A stretch of DNA of 64,000 nucleotides from Prunus persica (GCF_000346465.2 NC_034014.1:28498076-28562075); one strand, 5' to 3'. Positions 51,301-62,990 are shown, counted from the stretch's first letter. Made by a program: numbers and translations. The notes: generated by a model not told the origin, from the letters alone.

Positions 51301-53582
51301 TATCTATGTCCTGACTAGGCTGTCCATTGTGAACAGACTTCCTAGGGCAGAAGGCATCTGGTATTGGATGACGGAACTTAATCTTTGATACATGTAGATG
51401 ACCCATCCCATACAAGTTGTAGTCAACCTACCAAAAGGGGAAGCTCAGATCATAACAACAAACGTTGACAAAAATGAAGCTAGAACACTACAAGAATTAG
51501 GTATTTGCGGATCCCACATATCAATGTGCACAATCATGCTTTAGAGTGGACCCTCTACACTACTCTAGGGAAATTTCCACAAGAGATAGTCTTAAATTGT
51601 ATGAATCCTGCATAGCTCTTTCTAAACATTTATGAGTTAAAAATTAATGCAATAATTAATATGGAGGGAATAATTTACCAGAAACTGGAGAATGAAGGGA
51701 ATGTGAGATTCATGAGGCTGTAAGCATTTATCAAGAACTGAACTTCCCTGAAAAGCAAGAATTAACAACGATAAATCCTCATTCACCCAGTCAGCTTTAT
51801 AACACAAGCTAAATCAAGACCATAAAAGAATTTGATTCACAAAAATACGTCCACATAATGATCAGTGATCACCAAATTCCAAGTAAACCTACAGGAGGTC
51901 AAATTGAAAGCTAAACGAAAAAACTGATAAGAAATCTGTGCAAAGGGTATGATCAGAAGTAAGAGGCTCATTTCCATAAAAATTGTGTAATAATATAAAA
52001 AAATATGTTTTAAGACCTACCAAGAAATCTAGTTTTGGTTGACAATAAAACACATGAAACAAATAAAAAGAAAGAATCAGAAGCATCTAGTCAATGACAA
52101 CTACAATAAGAACTTATGACCTCCAATGAAATACTTCCACAGAAAAACTGTCCTAAATAAGAACCAGAGTGTTCACTACTTTACGAACTAAAAAAATAAC
52201 ATTTGGTAGCATATAAAGAAAACTTCACATCAGAGAAACCAATAGCCACAGCAAAGGAGGAAAAGAGCTCCAATATGCCAGCAGTCAAAACCCAGCAGTA
52301 ACAACAATTAATCTCAAACAGCCACCAATTATAAGTACGATGTTGAAGAAGAGCACCAGAAGAAGATTGGCAGCACGAGAGACATCATGTGGAGAGTAGC
52401 TTAGTTTCTAGTCAAGGTGTTCAATAACATACTCCTGGCTACTAAGAAAATAAATTCATAAAAACAAGATTAGGATACAGGTATATCTTCACAAACACCT
52501 CCTCTGATGAATGGTAACCATAAAGCTTCCTTGCCTGGACAAGGCTGCAACTATGCACATGTTGCCGCTTTGAACCAGCGTTGCCTTTGAGCTGTAAGTG
52601 TTACCAAATACATTGATCCATGGTTTCAGTACCAGACATGTGAAGCAGAGAACCATACCAAACAAAATGCATTGCAGACTAGCACTCAATCAATTTAACG
52701 AGGCATACCTTCAAAGCTTTCTCTATAAGAAGAGACATATCATGTGTGTAAGAATCACCTGTGCAATCAAAACAATGGGAAAAATATTCATGTATCAAAT
52801 GTGACTACAAAAAATAAAAGCACAACTACAGAGAAAAATCAAACTTAGAAAACCCAGAACTTATTAGAAAAACGTAAGCAGAAATATATACTATGTTAAA
52901 CGGAAACGAGCTTTCTCAAAAATAAAATGCCAACAAAGCCTTCTTCATCCCTTCCAACTGGGATTGTATTTTTGGTGCTAGCCTAGTTCTAAGCATACTA
53001 AGTACCTTTCTCGTGCAGCTGAATCGGTATATCGGCGCATGGCACATATAAATATGGTAACGCCTGCACATAACAAATTAGCCCCAAAAACAATATAAGA
53101 AACCCGTAAGTTAGAAAAAAAGGAATTAATAAGCAACAGTCTAAATCTTACTCGATGAATGTGCAAGCAAGTTTTCTGGCCAGCCGGAGTAGAGCCGAAT
53201 ATTCGTATAACGGGAACCTCATTCACCTTCCCACCTTCAGAAAATTTTTAACAAAAATAATTTATGTTAATGTCAAAACCATAGCACCGTGTTTGGTGAC
53301 GCAGAAAATTAACTAGAACATCCACTCACTCAGTCAAACCCGAAGCCTGAGTTTGGTTGCAGAAATTATGAATGAAATTTTTATGAAATCTAAGTTAGTA
53401 GCCAAGTGAAGGAAACAGTGGCTATGAATTTAAGCAAATTGACCGTACGGCATCGTTTTACGGAGGGTTGGGGGAATGGTACCTTGGAAGCTACTGTAAG
53501 AGATATCGACGCCTGGGATCGGCGGCGCCATGTAGTAATCGACGGAGACGATCCGAACGCTGAAAGCGTCCGAAGCCGCCAT
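42354..53582 (-). CDS. REV3: DNA polymerase zeta catalytic subunit REV3
   Basis: REV3 is the family B polymerase that, with REV7, extends past DNA lesions in translesion synthesis. Twenty-three exons give 1834 residues (Arabidopsis: 1890): 53582-53483, 53234-53152, 53063-53006, 52758-52709, 52591-52479, 52399-52357, 51747-51679, 51427-51272, 51129-50958, 50859-50768, 50681-50313, 49975-48895, 48629-48405, 48193-47865, 46602-46460, 46152-45564, 45380-45234, 44922-44647, 44513-44406, 44273-44068, 43829-43526, 43267-42650, 42527-42354. Motif A is [16 protein letters not shown] (Asp near 1302), motif C is YGDTDS (1465-1470), and [17 protein letters not shown] is motif B. Exonuclease motifs are decayed (LLSVEV, GWDIQGG), as in REV3 generally. 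Two C-terminal cysteine clusters remain: CILCGELVQ...CNQC and [10 protein letters not shown]...CTSLAC. Exon 12 (360 codons) is the fast-evolving insert. Intron 14 carries a hAT element. Confidence 0.96.
46828..47803. mobile_element. Non-autonomous hAT element in REV3 intron
   Basis: The ends are CAAGGATTGAAATATCGG on the left and, as reverse complement, CAAGGATTAAAATATCAG on the right. The same 8 bp, GGTAGACA, occurs at 46820-46827 and 47804-47811. An 8-bp duplication and termini beginning CA are hAT hallmarks. Subterminal DNA to about 46975 is full of CGATATATCGG-type palindromes, with more near the right end. A 75-codon frame at 47083-47310 (Ser/Tyr/Gly-rich) could be a relic of transposase 3' sequence but is not identifiable. 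The element fills most of the 1262-bp intron between exons 14 and 15 and leaves both splice sites intact. Confidence 0.85.
51960..52045. repeat. REV3 intron 6 segment also present at 55.24 kb
   Basis: These 86 bases match 55241-55326 in the same orientation with four mismatches and no gaps. They lie in the intron between REV3 exons ending at 52357 and starting at 51747. The shared core includes AAAAAAATATGTTTTAAGAC and AAATCTAGTTTTGGTTGACA. Confidence 0.9.
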
Positions 53583-54599
53583 TGGTTTTCTCCAAAATTA
53601 CGGAAATGCAACTGCAGCGGAACCCACGTTGGGGCAAGGTGGTCAATTGACCCATGGAAACCCGGAAAACGCCATGGAAGGTAAAGAGGTTTGACCTCCG
53701 GTCGTTTTCGAGTGCCCAGCAACAATTGCTCGATGAATAGTTTTCTTTTTAAGTTTTCAATTTCACCGAAATATGCATAACAATCTAATAAACATGTTCC
53801 TCATTTTAAAAAAAAAAAAATGTAATAAATTAACATGTTCTCTAAAAAATAATAATCTAAAACTACATGTATATGTACTTTTATTGCGTTTACATTCATT
53901 TCCACGGGTCTTATATCTGTAAAAAAAAAATTGTGAGCTTTTATACGATGACTCCGGAAAAAAAAATTCATGGATATGAACGGGCAGAAACACAAATCAT
54001 TTTTTATTTGGTGGATCTTGATGCAAGGAAGTCAGCGTTTATGTTTGAAATACTTGCTTTTGTAGGTCTGCATCCAAAATTATATTAGAAAACATTTTGA
54101 TCCGACATGGTTTTACTTTGGTAAGTAAAATCAGTTATTTTAACAATAATTTTTTTTTTTGGGGTAAATAAGATGAGTTAAAAATCAAAATCCTTCTAAC
54201 TCAAGTGATTACTAAAAAATATATATTGCATTTTAGAAGTAAATATACTTGCGGATAGCCTTGCTATATTGGACATCGGTGTCAACAACATTGTATTTGG
54301 TTTTAAAATTTTCCCTTTCATGTATGTATAATATATATGGTTTTAAGATCAGTATATAAAATTAATAAAAACAATTACACAAATTTTTTTTAATAATTAA
54401 TTTATATTTCTTAAGTAATTTATGGAATTAATTAAAATATTAAAATATTCATTCATTATTCACTAAAGAAAAATAATTAAAAGATAATTACTATTTAAAG
54501 TGATTAAATAACACTAAGATAATTAAATATAATTCATTGCTATTTATTAAGTAATTTATGAAATTAATTAAAATATTTAAATACTAAAAAAATAATATT
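53583..54599. other. REV3 upstream region, very AT-rich
   Basis: The first 150 bases hold the REV3 leader and probable promoter; an antisense frame at 53406-53684 is a shadow of exon 1. From about 53760 on the DNA is extremely AT-rich, with ATTAATTAAATAT-like words, and no gene is seen. Confidence 0.5.
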
Positions 54600-55225
54600 T
54601 AAAGCGTATAGCTGCGCAGCTATATTATTCAAATATTCGATTATACTAAAAGCATATAGCCTATACTATTTAAATATAGGAATATATTGAGAGAGTATAG
54701 CCGCACGGTTATATTATTTAAATATTCGAATCCATTGAAAGAGCGCGGCTATACTATCAAAATATTGGAACACACTGACAGAGTATAGCCGCACGGCTAT
54801 ACTATTTAAATATTTCAATATACTGACAGAGTATAGTCGAGCGGCTATACCATTTAAATATTCGAATGTATTTAGAGCATATAGCCGACCGGCTATACTA
54901 TTTAAATATATATATGAATATATTGAGAGAGTATAGCCGCTTGGCTATGCTATTTAAATATTCAAATACAATGAGAGAGTATACCCCGGCCATACGATTT
55001 AAATATTCAAATATATTCAAAGAGTGTAGCCGCCCGGCTATACCATTATAATATTTGAATATACTGACAGAGTATAGCCGCTCGGCTGTACAATTTAAAT
55101 ATTCTATTGGGAGGGTATAGCCGCGCGGCTAGACTATTGAGAAAGTCGTATAGCCGACCGGCTATACTGTTTAAATATTCGAATATACTGACAGAGTATA
55201 GCCGCGTGGCTATACGATTTAAATA
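54600..55225. repeat. Palindromic minisatellite, about 14 units of ~48 bp
   Basis: Roughly fourteen tandem, diverged units occur with cores starting near 54607, 54655, 54696, 54743, 54784, 54832, 54880, 54931, 54979, 55026, 55073, 55116, 55148 and 55196. The best-preserved unit has TATAGCCGNNCGGCTATA, then ACTATTTAAATATTCGAATA and TACTGACAGAG. The first part is a self-complementary hairpin core in which the two central bases vary most (CA, AC, CT, CC, CG, GT), and ATTTAAAT and ATATTCGAATAT are further palindromes. One or two units are shortened. No frame is maintained. Confidence 0.92.
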
Positions 55226-55240
55226 TTTCAATAAATTGTG

Positions 55241-55326
55241 TAAGAGGGTCATTTCCATACAAATTGTGTAATCATATAAAAAAATATGTTTTAAGACCTA
55301 CGAAGAAATCTAGTTTTGGTTGACAA
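55241..55326. repeat. Copy of REV3 intron 6 segment
   Basis: Ungapped match to 51960-52045 with four substitutions in 86 bases. It sits between the end of the minisatellite and the first recognisable codons of the ZFYVE26-like pseudogene fragment, so its right border coincides with a join to foreign sequence. Confidence 0.9.
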
Positions 55327-56150
55327 AGTAATTTTAATCTTGCTAGAGCTGTGGCTGATGAAGAAACAGAGGCGAATTTTTATAAAGGAGAAGGCCCATT
55401 TGCTGACCAGAAGGTTCTTCCTGATCTGGACAAAGACGGAGTTCTTGGACTTGGGCTAAGAGTTGCCAAGCAGATACCTTAAAGTTCTGCAATTGGAGAA
55501 ACTGGCGTGCAGCCTGTTGGTTATACTCTTGTTTCATGAAAAACTATAATACTCTGGTTTTGATGGATTATTAACGTAATGGTAGCAAGCAATGATAAAT
55601 AAAGAGGTATTACTAGCTCTGTTTGATGCAGGACTTGCCAGTCTGCTTTTGTTGTTTAATTTTATACCAATGAAATCTGATTGTTGAATGTCTCTTGGTT
55701 CTTAATTATGTGTCATGATCTATTTGACTTTGGACTAACTTGAAAGCTGATAAGTTCAGGATATTATTGATATGCTCATGTTTGGCTTCTGTCTTATCTT
55801 TGATCGAGGCAGCACTTACGCAGCTGGTAAGGTAGCTGAGATTATGTGTGCAGATTTTGCCCATGAAGTAATTTCAGTATGTGTACCTCCAGTTTATCCC
55901 CCACAATCCTAATGAGACGTGATTTAGTTTCCTGTTTTATTTGTATTTATTTCATTGATTCGCTGTGTATATTTATTGTCTCTCAAGGACTTGATTCTTG
56001 CTTAGAATAGGAAATCCTTTGTGTAGACACCAAGCAAAGCATTGTATATAATTATCACACGATTGTTCAATGAAAATCATTAAGAATATTCAAAACCTTT
56101 CAGATCCATGGTCATGGATGGGCTTGCATTCGCATAGTAAACACATGAAC
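55327..56150 (+). pseudogene. Fragment of ZFYVE26/spastizin-like gene
   Basis: Three exon-like pieces in order on the plus strand resemble one stretch of the large plant protein annotated as a ZFYVE26 (spastizin, At2g25730-type) homologue, as I recall that family. Piece 1 (55330-55540) reads ADEETEANFYKGEGPFADQK, then DLDKDGVLGLGLRVAKQ, a stop, then SSAIGETGVQPVGY in the same frame. Piece 2 (about 55780-55910) reads FDRGSTYAAGKVAEIMCADF, then HEVISVCVPPVYPPQ and a stop. Piece 3 (about 56105-56147) reads HGHGWACI. Introns are retained, so this is a DNA-level copy, not a retrocopy. Both ends of the gene are missing and stops interrupt it. Confidence 0.6.
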
Positions 56151-56240
56151 AATTTCTGAATTTATTCATACAAAAAAAAAAAAAAAAAACATATCGAGCC
56201 AAGAGAGAAGGATGAGTAAAATTTACAAAATAGAGAAGCA

Positions 56241-59200
56241 TTAGATGTTGACACTGTTGGGAATTCCCTTGCCTGTAAGTCCAGGCTCACTAGAAGGATA
56301 GAGCAAAGTGTATGGGATCTTGGCCGGTCCAACTCGGTTCTTCAATTTCTCATCCTTGTTCATTTTTATAATTCTTTTCTCAATTCCTTCCAGCTTCTTT
56401 CTAAAATCCTCAGAGGCTTGCAACATGTTTGCATCTGTTGTCCATTCTGGGGTGCCTCTCTGCCCAAGATAAAGCTCATCAACTGGGTGCCTTGATAAGA
56501 TTTCTATGGAGGCCATGCCAAGCAGGGTCTGCAGCTGAGGTGTAAATGTTTTCAAGAATGCCTTGTCAGGGTTAGTTTTGAGCTCCTCATACTCAGGAGT
56601 GCCTTCTTCAGGCATGAAGTGCAGGCTTATACTTGGCCGGTTCGGGACGTATCCACCTATAGAGTACTGGCCATAGTTGATTGCTGCATGATAGGCTGAA
56701 GAGAGCCATATGATAATGGTGCATGATTCTATCAGCTCTTCACAAGTCTGCATTTTAGGCCACCATGGTTCATCTTTCTTGTCACCATGACCTTCTTCTC
56801 TGAGTTCCTTCCACCAAGACTGGAGTTCTGAGTCATTTTGAACCATTTCATCATTTTTATAGTAGAAGGAGCAAAACTCTTTAACCCATGTTTTAATTGC
56901 AGACCATATCTCAAGCCCATCAGCAGCATATGGATAGTCCTCTATCAGTAAGCGTACACTGTGCGACGATTTTGGATCTTCAACTGCCATTCCTCTGAAC
57001 ATAGCAAAAGGTAGATAATTAAAAACCATCAAGCCTTTCATCTTTGTTGTTTTTGAGACTTGAGTTTAGAACATAATGACAGCATTCATCAAATCTTTTA
57101 GACCCTTTAATTGTATTCATTTTTCCCTGTAACATTGTGTCTTAACTCTAATATTTGAGTTGCATCCATTGCCGAAATTTTTAGATGAAAAACGTTATGG
57201 TCATAAGATTTTACCTTTTGATGAGATCCACGGGAAGCGCTTGTTCAGGAAAGACCCAGTTCTTGTACATTACAGACGACCATTCCATTGAAAACTTTGC
57301 AGGAAAGACTGTTTCCTCTATAATTCCACCGGCATTTGTAAGAACCTCTCTAGCTATTGCGTTTGCATTCATAGTTTCACGAAAATGAGGATGCAGAAGT
57401 TTATGAATCGGGTGAAGCACGCTCAACTGCCGATTTGCTGCTATCACAAAAGGTTCAATCACTGCATGAGTTTTTAACCTGCAACACAACAAGAACATAT
57501 TCAAGATGCATTTGGGGAAAAATGTTTGGTTGCCATGCTTTCTTTGACAGTATTATACCAGTGGCTGATGAGCTGATGATGGCCAGAGTCATTTACATTC
57601 ACATAAGCTTTAGCAAGTTGCCAAATGGAACTCTCGACGCCCTGGCTAGAGGGAGTATAGACTTTGCTAATGCAGCCAAATTGATCTCCATCAGGATGTG
57701 GCAAGCTTAACTCAATAGCTAATGGCTTCAAAGTCCCATCATTTTCTAAGAAAAGTAGTGTTCTGCTTGAATAAGTTTTTGTGGAAGTTGTGTTTATACG
57801 CCTCAGGTACGGCATCAATGCATCGTGGTGGTCTAATATGAATAGCTTGTTGTTCTTGATTGCCTACAACACCAAATACTTTTCAGTAATTATTTTCGAA
57901 TAAGAGTATTGTGAGAATGTGAACACATTCTCACAAGTATAACAAGAACATATGTTGAATTAAATAAGTCAATAGCATTACCTCATCTATGCTCAGTCCT
58001 TTTAAGTTATGTTCTATGTGTTCTTTGGTTATTTGACTTGTTTGATCCCCATATGCTTTTTGGTCTAGCTTGCTAGCGGGTGGAAATTCCTGCAGTTTAT
58101 TAAGGAATAACAATGATTAAGGATGAAAGTCAAAGTAATATAAATTCAAAAGTAGCTTCGAGTTTTCCATTTTCTTAAATAATAATAAATAAAAAAACAA
58201 ATGTACACAATAGATCATGAAAGCTTAAGATTACTTGGAGACGACGAATGGCGACAGGATTTACTCCAGCCAGCATTTCTCTTGCAAATTCTTCATCAGT
58301 TCTCCATGCCGACTTATTGTCTAGTAAAAATCATTAGAAGACCTGAGTCGGTTAAGAGAAAGCAGTATATATGAAGGCACATAGACTGGTAAACTATATA
58401 CCTTGGATCACTTGAGGCACTGGGAATTTGAGGAAGTTTTCACCATCAGTTGGAAAAAGTTCCTTGAACAGCTCTTCATGTATGCTATCCCTAATATATT
58501 TTAGTATACCATCAGGCAACTCTATACCTCCTTCATAGAGCATAAGTATTTCTTGCATGTTGTTGAACTCATTGTGGCTGCCAACAAGTAGAGCTGCTAG
58601 CTCAGGTTTAAGGACCTGAGGTATGGTTTTCAAACCATAAGCAAGCAAGTCTGACAATTTTAAGGGACCAAATCGTTCGTCTCTTGGAACGTATATATTT
58701 AGGCTCATAATAAGCTTCAGCTGGCTCTCAGTGTTAGGATCTATCAAGACAAAATCAGAAAATTCTTCATGACAACCATTCTTTCTGAATGAGCTAAAAG
58801 TAATAGAAATCCATATTTCCCGTTTGTCATTTCTAAAGACTGAAAATATACCAAGTTTAGCAACTAACCTGTCTTAGTTGGTGGTCTTCCTGTTCTTCCC
58901 CTGCGAGGATAAGGGAACTCACTTGACCCTCCCAGAACTGGACGGGCATACTCCTGACCCTTATCTGGATTCCCCAAATCATTGTAATAGGCATAGTCAT
59001 AGACCCTGTCCCATTCCTGAAGCTCTCTTGTTTTATCATCATCATCTCCTCTCAAGTTTACTAGCTCTTCTTCTCTGAATTTCTGTAGTGGCTTTGGTGT
59101 GTCACTTGAAAGATAAGTCTGCACAAATATACAAATCAACCTACTAGTTTACCATTTTCAGTATTTCTAGCAGTCCATAAACTACAACTAAATGAGTTTG

Positions 59201-60136
59201 TCTTAATGGACTTCAATCTACTAGTTTACCTTGTTTGTGAAGAAAATGCGGTCTTTTTTGTACTTGTCAGCGGGGTACACCCATGAGTTGCAGACAAAGT
59301 GGATTCGACCTTCACCAGGAACATCTTCAAGCGTGAGTGTCTTCAAGTAAAACTCACTGTGATGATCATTTCTAATTATAAATGCTCCTGGGACCCCAAT
59401 CTCCTCATCCCAATCAAAAGTAATATCAAATGCAGAGTCCCCTGCTGTTAAGGGGGTGATTGTGGTAATCCAATTTTCCAAATATGCTGGCTTTCCAACT
59501 TTTCCTGGGGACCCCTTTTCTACAAAAGGAGATCAAATGAAAAATGGATCAATAGATGTTCAATTATAAGACCTCCAAATACTGGTTATTTTTTCTCTGT
59601 TCTAAATTGAGATGTTCTGTTTTCTCTTTTGAGGTTCTGGTACTAATAACTACAACTAACTTGGAACCATTAAATAAGCATGGATGCTAACAAATTAACA
59701 AGTAAACTAGAAGCCCATGTATCAATGAACTTAAAAGACAAAGTAGTATTCAGCTCTCACCAGGGTCACCATTGACTGAACTAATGAGCTGCAGAGAAAC
59801 CGCTTTGCCTACCAGCTCATCAACACGATCGAGAACCGATGCTGTAAGGTCGTTCAAGTCCAGAACATTCTTCTTCATCAACACCACCCTCCCTTTGATC
59901 TTCTTGTCCTCATATTTGGGGTGTGGATCAATGGTGTTGTTCTGGGATGCCTTGGCAGCTGTCGAAGCCAAAGGCAACGGTTGAGATCGTGTAACATCAT
60001 CCATGCTCAAGAAACCAGGCAATTTAGGCAACAGTAGTGCCCTGTGATTGATTGATGTGAGGTTGTTGGGTGTTGCTACTGCAACTACTTTTCTCTTGAA
60101 GCTAAAAGGGGTTAAGAGATGCTTGCAATGTAACAT
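56241..60136 (-). CDS. LOX2: Plastid 13-lipoxygenase (type 2), complete
   Basis: Type 2 lipoxygenases add dioxygen to linoleic/linolenic acid at C13 in plastids and feed jasmonate and green-leaf-volatile synthesis. Nine exons give 923 residues: 60136-59761, 59519-59230, 59118-58869, 58740-58402, 58320-58235, 58089-57982, 57863-57559, 57478-57215, 56994-56241. The N-terminal ~45 residues ([16 protein letters not shown]) are a transit peptide; a PLAT domain covers about 70-220 and the catalytic domain the rest. Iron ligands are all present: His579 and His584 in HHQLISHW, His775 and Asn779 in YHAAINYG, and the C-terminal Ile923. Ala634 in TNAGG is the residue of S-specific enzymes. The 13-LOX class is inferred from the transit peptide and overall likeness to LOX2. 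Confidence 0.94.
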
Positions 60137-61508
60137 CTTCTATCTGATTCAAGAACGAAAAGAACTTAGTAGAAGATGGTTTGAAGATCTCAGCATGAAG
60201 AATATGAGAAGGGTGTGTGTAGTATTTATTAAGGTCAGTGAGTTCATTAATTGTTCAATATATAGAATAGTAGTATAGGTGACCATTTCTTTTAGAAAGA
60301 CTCGTATACTACTTGCCCTGCATGTGGAGGTCTTTTCGAAGTTACCAATCTAATCCAGCTACGTTTTCCTCCATTTCTGCGGCTGACTTAATGACCCGTC
60401 CTTTTCTATGGATTATATGATTCAAGAAACCTCGCAGGGGCTTGTAGTTCAAGTAATTAAGAATAATAATGTATCCTAGATCTTAAGTCCAGTTCTTCTC
60501 TCTCCAATATTTCTTTGTATCAAAAAAACCTCAACCTATTTTTTTCTTGGTGAATACCTCCAACCCACTTGACCAAATAACCAAATATAGACATCAGATC
60601 AAAAAAAAAAAAAAAAAACAAATATAGACAAATTTTAGCAAGACTTGATTCTCTAATAACATCTGTATTTGTTGAACAACTCCTGTCCTTTTCTGTTGTC
60701 TAGCTAGTGGCCCTTCGTCTACAATTTCCACCGCCCCGACAGAATTTCAACTCCTCTGTTTTGTAGTTATTAGTTGTTCAAACCCTCTTTGTTTATATCT
60801 TTTGTGTCTCTATTATTTGCCATGTGTATGCATAGTATTGGATGATTTCAATTATGCTCATACTCAGGCTTAAAATGTAATTAGCCACGACCAAAAAACA
60901 CGTCCTTACCTTTCACGTAGTTGACAGAAACTCAATCTCTCTCGCTCACACTGTATGTGCCTAGGGTTTCTTTCAACAAGTGCCCAAGCAATTAACTACG
61001 ACTAAAAACAACATCAGAATGGAGGATCTAATCGCCCTCAACAAGGAGGTCGACAAGCGTTCACCAGAAGAACGTGTATCTTTCTCTCTTCTTCTTCTTC
61101 TTCCCCTTTGTTGGCCTTCTTATCAATTTACTAAAAAGAAAATCATTGATCACTGTAATATATTGTCTCTCTCATGCACAACACAAGTGGGTTCTAAACT
61201 TTTAACTGCTGACCCAAATAACTCTTACATTTTGATCATAGATATCTTATGAAAAATAAAAATTATGGTAAGTATGCAAGCTCACATGGGTGTTGTAATT
61301 CTTCGTTGGTGTGTTTGGGCCACTCAGATAAGTAAAACAACCAACTCTGAAATACAAGTAAAAGGGATTAGACTATTTCAAATTGTTAAGGCGGTTGTGT
61401 ATGAAGTTATTCCATTCATGAGATTTCTAAAATATTATTATTACTATGATAATTATGTAAATGAACAAAGCATCTTACCTATGAGTCTTGATATTTTTTT
61501 TTCACAGC
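60137..61508. other. LOX promoter and intergenic DNA
   Basis: The first part is the LOX leader and promoter. An ATG at 61019 starts MEDLIALNKEVDKRSPEER, which looks protein-like but runs into low-complexity Ser/Leu codons; no in-phase splice to the KRR1-like pieces downstream was found. The frame at 61265-61519 is not recognisable. Confidence 0.35.
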
Positions 61509-61863
61509 AACAGATTTGAAGAAGCTTGGTCGATGCTGAACTCTGCTTTAGACGAGTATGACATTTTCACGTGAATTGGATGTATGTTATAATAAATGTT
61601 GTTTGTAAATTTATTGACTTTTTGTAAATATGAACTATGGATCAGTGGTTTTTTTTTTTTTTTTTTTCAATCTATGTATGGTTTTGTGCTCATACTGATT
61701 ACTTTTAGTTATGCACATATTAAGTTTTTCTTTTTAAAATCATGGTTAGGATGAGAATGTCATCACATTCATGACAACCAAGGCAAAGGACCCATATGCT
61801 ATTCTCAAGGCTAGATATCTTGTTCTACTTTTGTCAGCAGAAGTTCCTCCTCAAATAATAGGG
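61509..61863 (+). pseudogene. KRR1-like fragment, probably non-functional
   Basis: Two short coding-like pieces resemble consecutive parts of KRR1, the KH-domain small-subunit processome component. 61509-61556 reads NRFEEAWSMLNSALDE (family: REKYLQEVWPxxxxALKE). 61750-61863 reads ENVITFMTTKAKDPYAILKA then RYLVLLLSAEVPPQ (family: GSMTVSTTRKTRDPYIIVKA then RDLIKLLSRSVPAPQ). GA|GTATGA and GTTAG|GATGAG could be intron borders. The rest of KRR1 is missing and the frame stops soon after, so a decayed partial copy is the simplest reading. Confidence 0.5.
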
Positions 61864-62166
61864 TCCCCTACGAAATTTTTTTCAACGATCCAAACTATCT
61901 ATTTTTTAAGTATATATTTATAGATTATCCATGCAAAAAATTAGACAAATTCCGTTTCGACATCCAATTGGGTCCTACAAAATCAATGAACATGGTGCTT
62001 CAATAAAATACTTGAATTTCAATAATTTAATTGAGTAGTGAAATGATATCGGATTTAAGTGATTTTTTGTAGAGATGAATCTTTCAAATAAGCTAATTTG
62101 AAAGATCTCCCAATGGAAACTCTCTATGTATCTAAAGGTATTGTACACTGTAGCCAATTTATTTAC

Positions 62167-62883
62167 CAGGCCCCACCCTGAGGCAGGGCGAGAAGGGCTA
62201 CTGCCCTAGGCCCCATCTCAAGGAGGGCCCCAAAATATTTATTTATTTTTTCTTTTAAAAGTTGCTTCTAAAATAGTTTCTTAATATGAGGTACAGTAGT
62301 ATACTGGTATATATAAAGGTCTAGAGTATATATAAGAAGCTAAGAACATCAAGATTTCTGAAGTTCCATCTTGCATTAATGGTTTCTCTTTGATTTTATT
62401 CAAACTAAATCTATGTTCAAGTCCTAATAGTGTTAAGAAATAAAACTTTTTTTTTTAATGATGCTTGATGAGTTGATGTTCTGATTATAAATGTATCAAA
62501 TGGACTATCTTTGGGAAAAAAAAAGGACTATAAATGACTTTGGAAGGACTAATTTGTGGTTTATATAATTAACATATATTGTTCTACCCTCTTCCTTTGG
62601 TGCATTTTACTACTTAAAATGTCATATTTTTCTTCCAATCTCTTTCAATTTTTTTTTCTTGTGTTCAATCATTGCTTTATATACAAAAATCCACAAGTAA
62701 AATGAAAATTTTTTTTAAGGCCTAATTTTTGTTACTAGTTGTAAAAGGTCTACATTATATATACACACGTATAAATGAAAACAAATATTTTTACTTATTT
62801 GTTTTACTTGTAAGTAGTCTTGCATTTATAGGGTCTTCTTTTTGACTTTGCCCTGGGCCACCAAAATCTTAGGGCCGGCCTTG
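62167..62883. mobile_element. Non-autonomous hAT element between LOX copies
   Basis: The left end is CAGGCCCCACCCTGAG; the right end as reverse complement is CAAGGCCGGCCCTAAG (11 of 16 positions agree). The 8-bp sequence TTATTTAC flanks both sides, at 62159-62166 and 62884-62891. The 717-bp interior is AT-rich with no frame of note, and both ends carry GCCCTRGGCC-like words. Termini starting CA with an 8-bp duplication indicate the hAT superfamily. Confidence 0.8.
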
Positions 62884-62990
62884 TTATTTACAATGCGTTT
62901 TTGCGACTGTAATATTGTAGTTCATATTACTCATAAAGAGTGCATTAATTGTAGTTAACTATACTAATAGCAGCTTCAAAGGCTTCCCAC

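Noticed and set aside
53406..53684. Plus-strand frame across REV3 exon 1
   Set aside because: It is antisense to the conserved REV3 start and shows no domain.
54600..55225. CRISPR-like array because of palindromic repeat cores at regular spacing
   Set aside because: There are no unique spacers: the sequence between palindromes is itself the diverged repeat. The DNA is eukaryotic, with many spliced plant genes around it.
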